Virus record (IMG/VR): IMGVR_UViG_3300017748_000081
Coordinates: 1 to 29,097 of that record
Source of the DNA: a virus
Reading direction: 5' to 3' (one strand)
DNA length: 29,097 bases
Shown here: positions 22,846 through 29,097 of the stretch, piece after piece
Numbering within the stretch: position 1 is the stretch's first letter
How the letters are laid out: the number at the start of each line of letters is the position of its first letter
Program-made: the position numbers and the translations under genes
Notes under the pieces: generated by a model
Database searches by the model: none
Told to the model about the DNA's origin: nothing
What the model saw: only the letters and a program-made list of their open reading frames with translations

Positions 22846-25311
22846 ATGAGATTCTATACAAACGCTTTTGTTCGTGGCAGTTACGTGTATGTTCGTGGCC
22901 ACGACTTCGGTAAAAGATTTTATGATAAGATTTTTTACAAACCAACTCTCTACGAACCAAGTAGAGAAAAAACAAAATTCACAACAATAGATGGCCATTC
23001 AGTCAAACCCAAAAAGTTTGATAGTATAAGTCAGTGTAAAGATTATATCAAAAAATACGAAGATGTAACTGGCTTTACATTTTATGGTTCTACACTTCAT
23101 GCATACACATATCTAAATGAAAGATATGGTAATGACTATGATATGGAAAAGATACGTATCGCTAATATAGATATCGAAGTTGGTTCTGAAGATGGCTTTC
23201 CAGAACCAGAACAAGCTAATCAGCCTATCACTGCTATCACTATCAAGATGAAAAATAAATTGTATGTCATGGGTATAAACAATTACCAAAATGATAGAGA
23301 TGATGTGTATTATATAAATTGTAAATCTGAACATAATCTAGTCGATGTATTTCTCAAGACATGGAAGAAACTTGATCCAGATATTGTTACTGGTTGGAAT
23401 ATTCGTTTCTTTGATATACCTTATCTTGTAAATAGAATTACGAAAATATTTGGTGAATATAAAGCAGAGCAACTATCACCTTGGGGTTTCATACGAGAAA
23501 GAAAAATTCAACAGTTGCAGAGAACTTTACAATCTTATGAATTATATGGTGTAGCACAGTTAGATTACATTGAACTCTATAAGAAGTTTACATACTCAGC
23601 ACAAGAAAGTTATAGACTAGATCATATTGCAAATGTAGAAGTTGGTGAAAAGAAATTAGATTATTCTGAGTTTGCTAATCTACACCAATTGTATAAATTA
23701 GATTATCAAAAGTTTATTGACTATAACATACGAGATGTTGAACTAGTCGAAAGAATAGAAGATAAGATGAAACTTATCGAAATGGCCATGGCACTTGCTT
23801 ATGATGCGAAAGTCAATTATGAAGATGTGTACACTCAAGTTCGCATGTGGGATGTATTAATACATAACTACCTTCTTGATAAAAGAATGGTTATACCTCA
23901 GAAAAAAGTCAAGAGAAAAAACGAAGCATATGAGGGTGCTTATGTAAAAGATCCACAAGTTGGTTTACATAAGTGGGTTATGTCTTTTGATTTGAACTCA
24001 TTGTATCCACATTTAATCATGCAATATAATATATCACCAGACACTTTGATTAATGGTTCTATCAGAGATATATCTATTGAAGATGTTGTCAATAAAAATG
24101 TAACTACACCAAAAGATAAAGTTCTTGCCGCAAATGGCCAATATTTCAGAAAAGATAAGAAAGGCTTTCTTACTGAAATGATGCAATCGATGTATGAAGA
24201 TAGAGTTATCTACAAAAAGAAAATGATACAGGCTCAGAAAGATTTACAAAAGACAAAATCAAAAGAGTTGGAAAAAGATATATCAAAGTATTCTAATATG
24301 CAATTGGCAAAGAAAGTCCAGTTGAACTCTGCTTATGGTGCATTGGGTAATCAATACTTTAGATTTTATGACATAAGACAAGCGTTAGCTATAACTAAGT
24401 CTGGCCAACTCTCTATCAAGTGGATAGAAGCACGTATCAACGAATATTTGAACAAATTACTAAGTACAGATAATCAAGATTATGTGATTGCATCTGACAC
24501 AGATTCGCTATACATTACATTTGAGAAAATGATAGATAAATTTAAACCTAATAATCCAATAGAGTTTTTAGACAAAGTTGCTCAAACTAAGATAGAACCA
24601 TTCATAGATAAAAGTTATCAAGAACTTGCAGATATAATGAATGCATATGATCAAAAGATGTTTATGAAAAGAGAAGCTATCGCTGACAAAGCTATATGGA
24701 CAGCCAAGAAAAGATATATGCTTAATGTATATGATAATGAAGGTGTAAGATATACAGAACCTAAACTAAAGATGATGGGTATAGAAGCTATCAAATCTAG
24801 TACCCCACAAGCTTGTAGAAATAGTATTAAGAAAGCTATCAATCTAATTATGTCAGAAGAAGAGAAAACAGTTCAAGACTATATTGCAAGTTTTAAGAAA
24901 GAGTTTTTCAATTTACCTTTCGAAGAAGTAGCTTTTCCTAGAGGTGTTTCTGAGTTAAATAAATACGACAGTGGTGAAAGAGATAAACTTCAACTTGTAA
25001 AGTCTACTCCTATACATGTTAGAGGTGCATTGGTATTCAACCACTTAGTAAGACAAAACAAATTAGAAAAGAAATATCAAACAATCAAAGATGGCGAAAA
25101 GATAAAGTTTTGTTACATGAAAGAACCTAATGTTATGAAACAAAATGTATTATCTATTATCAATGTATTACCTAAAGAATTTGATATTGATACTTTTATA
25201 GATTATGAAATGCAATTTAACAAATCGTTCCTTGAACCCTTAGAATTAATTTTAGAAAAAATTGGTTGGGCATCAGAGAAACGTGCAACACTGGAGGACT
25301 TTTTTTCATGA
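22846..25311 (+). CDS. 43: Family B DNA polymerase gp43
   Basis: This 821-aa polymerase has a 3'-5' exonuclease domain and a polymerase domain. Exo motifs are NIDIEVGS (D109, E111), DIVTGWNIRFFDIPYL and NIRDVELV. Polymerase motif A is SFDLNSLYP with D382, motif B is KKVQLNSAYGALGN near 489-502, and motif C is D551-T-D553-S. It is somewhat shorter than T4 gp43 (898 aa). The first residues (MRFYTNAFV) line up with the N-terminus of T4 gp43, so ATG 22846 is the true start even though no ribosome site stands before it and the promoter's -10 box ends six bases upstream. The stop overlaps the next gene (ATGA). Confidence 0.95.
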   Translation: MRFYTNAFVRGSYVYVRGHDFGKRFYDKIFYKPTLYEPSREKTKFTTIDGHSVKPKKFDSISQCKDYIKKYEDVTGFTFYGSTLHAYTYLNERYGNDYDMEKIRIANIDIEVGSEDGFPEPEQANQPITAITIKMKNKLYVMGINNYQNDRDDVYYINCKSEHNLVDVFLKTWKKLDPDIVTGWNIRFFDIPYLVNRITKIFGEYKAEQLSPWGFIRERKIQQLQRTLQSYELYGVAQLDYIELYKKFTYSAQESYRLDHIANVEVGEKKLDYSEFANLHQLYKLDYQKFIDYNIRDVELVERIEDKMKLIEMAMALAYDAKVNYEDVYTQVRMWDVLIHNYLLDKRMVIPQKKVKRKNEAYEGAYVKDPQVGLHKWVMSFDLNSLYPHLIMQYNISPDTLINGSIRDISIEDVVNKNVTTPKDKVLAANGQYFRKDKKGFLTEMMQSMYEDRVIYKKKMIQAQKDLQKTKSKELEKDISKYSNMQLAKKVQLNSAYGALGNQYFRFYDIRQALAITKSGQLSIKWIEARINEYLNKLLSTDNQDYVIASDTDSLYITFEKMIDKFKPNNPIEFLDKVAQTKIEPFIDKSYQELADIMNAYDQKMFMKREAIADKAIWTAKKRYMLNVYDNEGVRYTEPKLKMMGIEAIKSSTPQACRNSIKKAINLIMSEEEKTVQDYIASFKKEFFNLPFEEVAFPRGVSELNKYDSGERDKLQLVKSTPIHVRGALVFNHLVRQNKLEKKYQTIKDGEKIKFCYMKEPNVMKQNVLSIINVLPKEFDIDTFIDYEMQFNKSFLEPLELILEKIGWASEKRATLEDFFS

Positions 25312-25577
25312 GTGATTTAGATTTTGATTTTGGCTTTACAGCCGTTACAGAACAAGAATTAGAAGTAGTACAACTAGCCCAAGATGAAGCAGTGCTTAAT
25401 AAATCTGGACTTGACAAAACACAAGAAAAATGCGATACTCTATATAACATGATTAAACCTTTGTTAAATAATCTTGCGAAGAATCCAGAGAAAGATTATA
25501 TTCATTGGCCAGGTAAACTAAGAAGTAAAAAGATAGAAGAATTTTCTGATAAACTAGATGAGGTATATAATAAATGA
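25308..25577 (+). CDS. Conserved small acidic protein between gp43 and UvsX
   Basis: This 89-aa protein starts at ATG 25308, overlapping the gp43 stop (ATGA), with GGAGGA about 12 bases upstream. An in-frame TTG at 25266 is rejected. It begins SDLDFDFGFTAVTE, an acidic aromatic start, and ends in a helical domain with IKPLLNNLAKNPEKDYIHWP and a KKIEEFSDKLDEVY helix. I recall similar proteins at this same gp43-UvsX junction in cyanophages and other marine T4-like phages, where they are listed as conserved hypothetical. The position suggests a replication or recombination accessory factor. The stop overlaps UvsX (ATGA). Confidence 0.75.
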   Translation: MSDLDFDFGFTAVTEQELEVVQLAQDEAVLNKSGLDKTQEKCDTLYNMIKPLLNNLAKNPEKDYIHWPGKLRSKKIEEFSDKLDEVYNK

Positions 25578-26626
25578 ATAGTTTTTTAAGTAATGTAATA
25601 AAGGGTATCGACAACACTAATATATTAGCTGATGGTGGTAACTCTTCTGAATTTACTGGTACAATAGATACTGGTTCTTATATTATGAATGCAGTACTTA
25701 GTGGTAGTTTGTATGGTGGTGTTCCTAATAATAAAATAACCGCATTTGCCGGTGAGTCAGCAACTGGGAAAACCTTTTTCGTTCTAGGCGTTATCAAACA
25801 ATTTTTAGAAGATAATGAAACTGGTGGTGTTATCTATTTTGATACAGAGGCCGCAGTAACAAAAGATATGATGTCTTCTAGAGGCATCGATGTATCAAGA
25901 GTATCTATTGCAGAACCAGAGTCTATCGAAGACTTTCGTACAAGTGCAGTAAAGATGCTAACAAACTATATGGAACATAAAGATGCTCCACCAATGATGA
26001 TGGTACTTGACTCATTAGGACAACTATCGTCAGCAAAAGAATTAGAAGATGTCGAGTCTGGTAAACCAGCAAGAGACATGACAAAAGCACAATTGCTACG
26101 TGGTACCTTTAGAGTGTTATCTCTGAAACTTGCAAAAGCAAAAGTACCTCTTCTTGTTACTAATCATGTGTACGATGTGGTTGGTGCATACATACCTATG
26201 AAAGAAATGTCTGGTGGTGCTGGACTAAAGTATGCATCATCATCTATCGCAATGCTATCTAAGAAAAAAGATAAAGATGGCACTGATGTAATTGGTAACA
26301 TAGTAAAAGTACAAATGGCTAAATCTAGATTTACTCAAGAGAATAAAAGAGTAGAAGTAAAACTATCTTACTCAACTGGACTAGATAGATATTATGGACT
26401 ATTAGATTTAGCAGAGAAGTATGAAATCATCAAGAAAGTTTCAACGAGATATGAAATGCCTGATGGTACAAAAGTTTTTGGTAAAACTATCAATCAAGAT
26501 CCTGAGAAGTATTTTACTGAAGACATAATGACAAAACTAGAAGAAGTAGCAAAGAAGGAGTTTCTCTATGGCGAACCTACCAATGAACTTTCAGTTGACG
26601 AGGGGACAGAAGACAGCCTACATTGA
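25574..26626 (+). CDS. uvsX: UvsX RecA-like recombinase
   Basis: This 350-aa RecA-family protein has Walker A G60-ESATGK-T67, Walker B MMMVLDSLG (D146) and the DNA-binding loop region around 200-215 (MKEMSGGAGLKYASSS). UvsX forms filaments on single-stranded DNA made by gp46/47 and primes recombination-dependent replication. T4 UvsX is about 391 aa. The acidic C-terminal tail (LSVDEGTEDSLH) matches the acidic tail typical of RecA proteins. Its last 59 bases also encode the N-terminus of the next protein in another frame. Confidence 0.95.
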   Translation: MNSFLSNVIKGIDNTNILADGGNSSEFTGTIDTGSYIMNAVLSGSLYGGVPNNKITAFAGESATGKTFFVLGVIKQFLEDNETGGVIYFDTEAAVTKDMMSSRGIDVSRVSIAEPESIEDFRTSAVKMLTNYMEHKDAPPMMMVLDSLGQLSSAKELEDVESGKPARDMTKAQLLRGTFRVLSLKLAKAKVPLLVTNHVYDVVGAYIPMKEMSGGAGLKYASSSIAMLSKKKDKDGTDVIGNIVKVQMAKSRFTQENKRVEVKLSYSTGLDRYYGLLDLAEKYEIIKKVSTRYEMPDGTKVFGKTINQDPEKYFTEDIMTKLEEVAKKEFLYGEPTNELSVDEGTEDSLH

Positions 26627-26765
26627 GGGTGATAAAGTATATTGGCAACACTGGTGTATGTGGGAAGATGATGTTGTTAATTTAGAATATCCTACTCGTT
26701 GTGGTTGTGGTGATTTAATTGATGAAGAAGATGTTGATATAATAAGAAAGATGCATAATGGCTAA
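26568..26765 (+). CDS. Unknown 65-aa Trp/Cys-rich protein overlapping uvsX
   Basis: ATG 26568 has AAGGAG at 26555-26560 (spacing 7), one of the best ribosome sites in the window, although it lies inside uvsX; this decides for a 59-base overlap. The protein has an aromatic centre (VYWQHWCMWEDD) and a CGCGD motif with one more Cys and one His upstream, which could bind a metal. No family is recognised. The next gene starts inside its last codons (ATG 26758). Confidence 0.6.
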   Translation: MANLPMNFQLTRGQKTAYIEGDKVYWQHWCMWEDDVVNLEYPTRCGCGDLIDEEDVDIIRKMHNG

Positions 26766-26916
26766 AGATACTGATAGATTGATTTTTTTAATGGAAGAAA
26801 TAAGTATATTAGAAAAGAAACTTCAACCTCATGATACTGGACATATACACACTGCGATAAGTGTATTGAAAGATAGAGTTCAAGAAGTCAAAGAACAAAT
26901 TGATGGGAGTAAATAA
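26758..26916 (+). CDS. Unknown 52-aa coiled-coil-like protein
   Basis: ATG 26758 to TAA 26916 gives 52 residues: MAKDTDRLIFLMEEISILEK, a short turn (PHDTGHIH), then TAISVLKDRVQEVKEQI. Two charged amphipathic helices joined by a turn suggest a helical hairpin or coiled coil. It overlaps the preceding gene by 8 bases and shares TAATG with the next, fitting the coupled pattern of this cluster. Function unknown. Confidence 0.55.
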   Translation: MAKDTDRLIFLMEEISILEKKLQPHDTGHIHTAISVLKDRVQEVKEQIDGSK

Positions 26917-27068
26917 TGGCACGTAAAGCAAGAGGATTTAGTATAGCAGTTCACGAACCAACAAAAGTGAAAACTTCTATCGGTAATGGTATGTTATCTC
27001 TAACCAAAATGAACAAACATAAAAGAAGAGGGTTCAAAAAGTATAGAGGCCAAGGTAAAAAAAGATGA
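26916..27068 (+). CDS. Unknown 50-aa highly basic protein
   Basis: ATG 26916 (on the previous TAA) to TGA 27068 gives 50 residues, about a third Lys or Arg, with a C-terminal MNKHKRRGFKKYRGQG patch. I recall similar Lys/Arg-rich microproteins ending in YRGQG in marine T4-like phages. The composition suggests nucleic-acid binding, but no fold is recognised. GGGAG precedes the start (26906-26910, spacing 5). It lies between uvsX and gp41, among replication genes. Confidence 0.6.
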   Translation: MARKARGFSIAVHEPTKVKTSIGNGMLSLTKMNKHKRRGFKKYRGQGKKR

Positions 27069-27382
27069 GAAATATTGGCGATGATATAATTATACCTAAT
27101 TATCATACTATAGAAAAACATGATAAAATGTTTCACAGTGATCAAGATTGTGTGGTTTTAGATGATGAGCCTTACGAAGGTGTGATTATACAATATGATG
27201 TTGTTCAAGCTTATGAAGAAAAAGATGAGAATGGTGACAATATAGGTAAGTTTAGTTTTAATTTTATTATATGTGAAAATCCTAATAAATTGGATTTAGC
27301 AACTGTAGAATTTAAAACTATTCTAGGAGATATATTACAAAAACTTTTAAAGGAACATTTAGAACGTGCAGAACAGGATTGA
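27065..27382 (+). CDS. Unknown 105-aa protein upstream of gp41
   Basis: The start ATG 27065 overlaps the preceding stop (ATGA). The protein is acidic with probable beta strands (EGVIIQYDVVQAYE, FSFNFIICEN) and a C-terminal helix (FKTILGDILQKLLKEHLER). No motif is recognised. The last 17 bases overlap the GTG start of gp41. Its position in the uvsX-gp41 gap suggests an early replication-associated protein, but that is guilt by association only. Confidence 0.6.
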   Translation: MRNIGDDIIIPNYHTIEKHDKMFHSDQDCVVLDDEPYEGVIIQYDVVQAYEEKDENGDNIGKFSFNFIICENPNKLDLATVEFKTILGDILQKLLKEHLERAEQD

Positions 27383-28769
27383 ACTAGTAGTACTTAAAAA
27401 TCTTCTTAATGAAGAAGATTATGCAAGAAGAACTCTGCCTTATCTCAAGGCAGAATATTTTTCAGAAACAAATGAGAAATCAATTTATCAAGAGATAGAT
27501 AAATATTTGTCACAATACAATGCATTGCCAACAAAAGAAGCATTGTTAATTGAACTTGATAATAATTCATCTATAACAGATGAAAGCTTCAGTAAATGTT
27601 CTAGTATAGTATCTGAACTCAACTCAGATCCAGATACAGACAAAGAATGGTTAATAGAAAAAACTGAAAAGTTTTGCCAAGAAAAGGCTATTTACAATGC
27701 AATTATGGAATCAATATCTATTATCGATGGTAAAGATAAACAAGACAAAGGAAGTATACCAGAACTTCTCTCTGATGCTCTGTCTATTTCCTTTGATCCT
27801 TCTATTGGGCACGACTTTATTGATGATAGTGATAGTCGTTGGGATTTTTATCACCGTGTTGAAGAACGTATTCCTTTCGATTTGGATTACCTTAATAAAA
27901 TTACCAAAGGTGGTTTACCTAAAAAGTCGCTCAATATTATACTCGCTGGTACGGGCGTTGGTAAATCGTTAGCAATGTGCCATATGGCTTCAGCTAATTT
28001 GCTTGAAGGTAAAAATGTTCTGTATATTACTATGGAAATGGCAGAAGAAAAAATCGCAGAGAGAATAGATGCTAACTTACTTAATGTTTCTCTAGAAGAA
28101 TTAATAGATTTACCAAAACAGATGTATGATAAAAAGATTGATAGGGTAAAAGGTAAAACTAGTGGTAAATTAATTGTAAAAGAATATCCTACTGCCTCTG
28201 CTCATGTAGGGCATTTTAGACATCTTCTAAATGAACTTAGATTAAAGAGGCAGTTTATGCCAGATATCATCTATATTGACTATTTAAATATTTGTATGTC
28301 TCATAGAATAAAGACTGGTTCAAATGTAAACTCATATACTTTGATAAAATCTATAGCAGAAGAACTTAGAGGCCTTGCAGTAGAAAAAAATCTTCCTATA
28401 TTATCTGCAACACAAACTACAAGAAGTGGTTTTACCAATTCAGATTTAGGCTTAGAAGATACTTCTGAATCTTTTGGTTTACCTGCAACTGCTGATTTTA
28501 TGTTTGCTCTTATATCTACTGAAGAACTTGAAGATTTAAATCAGATAATGGTGAAACAACTCAAGAACAGATATAATGATCCTACCCTATATAAAAGATT
28601 TGTTCTTGGTGTTGATAGGGCTAAGATGCGACTCTACGATGTAGAGCAATCTGCACAAGGTGATGTCCTTGATGGGCCAGTATTTGATAATACTCAATTC
28701 GGTGAAAGAGTAGAAGAAGAAGTTAAAATTAAAAAAGGTAAAAAAGACTTTACGGGATTAAAAGTATGA
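27366..28769 (+). CDS. 41: Replicative DNA helicase gp41 (DnaB-like)
   Basis: This 467-aa DnaB/RecA-fold helicase has a helical N-terminal domain (about 1-130) and a C-terminal ATPase domain with Walker A G195-TGVGK-S201, LYITMEMAEEKIAERIDANL, and a Walker B DIIYIDYLNI. Nearly every segment has a match in T4 gp41 (475 aa), including LSISFDPSIGHDFIDD and SESFGLPATADFM. It unwinds the lagging strand as a hexamer and drives branch migration with UvsX. The start is GTG 27366, with AAGGA 11 bases upstream; the T4 alignment supports it and no ATG fits. It overlaps both neighbours. Confidence 0.95.
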   Translation: MQNRIELVVLKNLLNEEDYARRTLPYLKAEYFSETNEKSIYQEIDKYLSQYNALPTKEALLIELDNNSSITDESFSKCSSIVSELNSDPDTDKEWLIEKTEKFCQEKAIYNAIMESISIIDGKDKQDKGSIPELLSDALSISFDPSIGHDFIDDSDSRWDFYHRVEERIPFDLDYLNKITKGGLPKKSLNIILAGTGVGKSLAMCHMASANLLEGKNVLYITMEMAEEKIAERIDANLLNVSLEELIDLPKQMYDKKIDRVKGKTSGKLIVKEYPTASAHVGHFRHLLNELRLKRQFMPDIIYIDYLNICMSHRIKTGSNVNSYTLIKSIAEELRGLAVEKNLPILSATQTTRSGFTNSDLGLEDTSESFGLPATADFMFALISTEELEDLNQIMVKQLKNRYNDPTLYKRFVLGVDRAKMRLYDVEQSAQGDVLDGPVFDNTQFGERVEEEVKIKKGKKDFTGLKV

Positions 28770-28969
28770 GATGGTTTAGAAAAAAGAATAAACAGTATAT
28801 TAGTAAAAGACATAAAGGCATATACTATGTCTATGATACTAAGACAAATCAGAAAGTCTGGAAATCTGAAAGTAAAGAACAAAACGAATCACTTATTGAT
28901 AGACTCAATTGTGGTTATGGATTCAATGGGAAAATACCTAGCTTTTTCAATAACTTACAAGAGGGTTGA
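28766..28969 (+). CDS. Unknown 67-aa basic protein after gp41
   Basis: The start overlaps the gp41 stop (ATGA). The protein has a basic N-terminus (RWFRKKNKQYISKRHKG), a short beta segment (IYYVYDTKTNQKVWKS) and an ending with GYGFNGKIPSFF. No family is recognised. It is the last gene of the gp43-gp41 transcript; the next promoter's -35 box lies in its final codons. Confidence 0.6.
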   Translation: MRWFRKKNKQYISKRHKGIYYVYDTKTNQKVWKSESKEQNESLIDRLNCGYGFNGKIPSFFNNLQEG

Positions 28970-28993
28970 CTTTTTATTCTAACCTGCTATTAT
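28966..28993 (+). promoter_or_regulatory. Sigma-70-like promoter immediately before the last gene
   Basis: TTGACT (28966-28971), a 16-bp spacer and TATTAT (28988-28993, extended TATTATAAT). Exactly six bases lie between the -10 box and ATG 29000, the same distance as at gp43, and no ribosome site is present. Confidence 0.6.
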
Positions 28994-28999
28994 AATAGT

Positions 29000-29097
29000 A
29001 TGTTAGTTACTTATTTCAATTCAAATAAAGCAGAAAGAGCCTTGATTGACAAAGCCCTTATCTTTGCTAAAGAGCAACTTCTACCTAAAGTTAGAAA
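29000..29097 (+). CDS. Start of an unidentified gene, cut by the right edge
   Basis: An open frame from ATG 29000 runs to the end of the window (32 full codons) and begins MLVTYFNSNKAERALIDKAL, continuing IFAKEQLLPKVR. It is a short amphipathic, Lys-rich start with no diagnostic motif. It has its own TTGACT/TATTAT promoter six bases upstream and no Shine-Dalgarno, so translation may start at the first base of the RNA. The family cannot be named from this fragment. Confidence 0.55.
   Translation, partial: MLVTYFNSNKAERALIDKALIFAKEQLLPKVR

Noticed and set aside
25266-25307. TTG start extending the 89-aa protein after gp43
   Set aside because: It would overlap gp43 by 46 bases, while ATG 25308 gives the ATGA coupling used throughout and a GGAGGA upstream.
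25411-25439. TTGACA-17-GATACT as a promoter for uvsX
   Set aside because: It lies inside a coupled gene with a poor -10 box; uvsX is explained by the gp43 transcript. Not excluded, but unsupported.
1-29097. tRNA genes, CRISPR arrays, insertion sequences, attachment sites
   Set aside because: I saw no cloverleaf-like sequence, regular spaced repeats, transposase or integrase motifs on either strand; this was a reading by eye, not a tRNAscan or CRISPR search.

Overview
This window is a piece of a T4-like (tailed, contractile-tail type) bacteriophage genome. Every convincing gene is on the + strand, genes are packed with ATGA, TAATG or short overlaps, and most of the T4 replication and late-transcription core is recognisable: late sigma gp55 (cut by the left edge), gp47/gp46 nuclease, gp45 clamp, gp44/gp62 clamp loader, RegA, gp43 polymerase, UvsX and gp41 helicase. 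The strong A+T bias, Hsp20, MazG-like protein, CobS/CobT-like pair and LamG-rich fibres fit a marine phage of the cyanophage/pelagiphage T4-like type. A SAR11-like or other low-GC marine host is an inference, not something the sequence proves.

Layout. (1) 1-3148: gp55-gp47-gp46. (2) 3148-5165: a probable DNA-modification cluster of a small NPPW methyltransferase, a membrane microprotein, a 116-aa protein with a W..MPEY module and a TET-associated-type glycosyltransferase. (3) 5166-6546: a 419-aa unknown protein behind a dual early/late promoter; it may be a degenerate ParB-fold protein. (4) 6550-10095: an HExxH-acidic linker-VWA protein and a MoxR/CobS-like AAA+ ATPase, each with its own promoter. 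(5) 10115-14286: a GT-A glycosyltransferase, a DUF3310-like protein, then gp45, gp44, gp62, RegA and a MazG-like protein. (6) 14288-22808: an island of late-type genes: Hsp20, GH108 lysozyme, two giant tandem LamG proteins and two small proteins. (7) 22811-29097: gp43, an 89-aa protein, UvsX, four small proteins, gp41, a 67-aa protein and the start of one more gene.

How it works together. gp47/46, UvsX, gp45/44/62, gp43 and gp41 form the recombination and replisome machinery. RegA would tune translation, the MazG-like protein would act on nucleotides, and gp55 plus the clamp gp45 would switch on late promoters (TATAAATA). Three exact TATAAATA sites stand upstream of the 419-aa gene, Hsp20 and the lysozyme. 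Eight sites resemble host sigma-70 promoters (TTGACA/T, 16-18 bp spacer, TATTAT-like -10).

The regulatory DNA is unusually compact. Two sites appear to fuse an early and a late promoter, two terminator hairpins interlock with the next promoter, and two promoters sit so close to an ATG that the mRNA would be leaderless (gp43 and the gene cut by the right edge). No tRNA, rRNA, CRISPR, insertion sequence or integration site was seen. Apart from coding sequence, no stretch over 300 bases is gene-free; the longest gap is 5166-5286.
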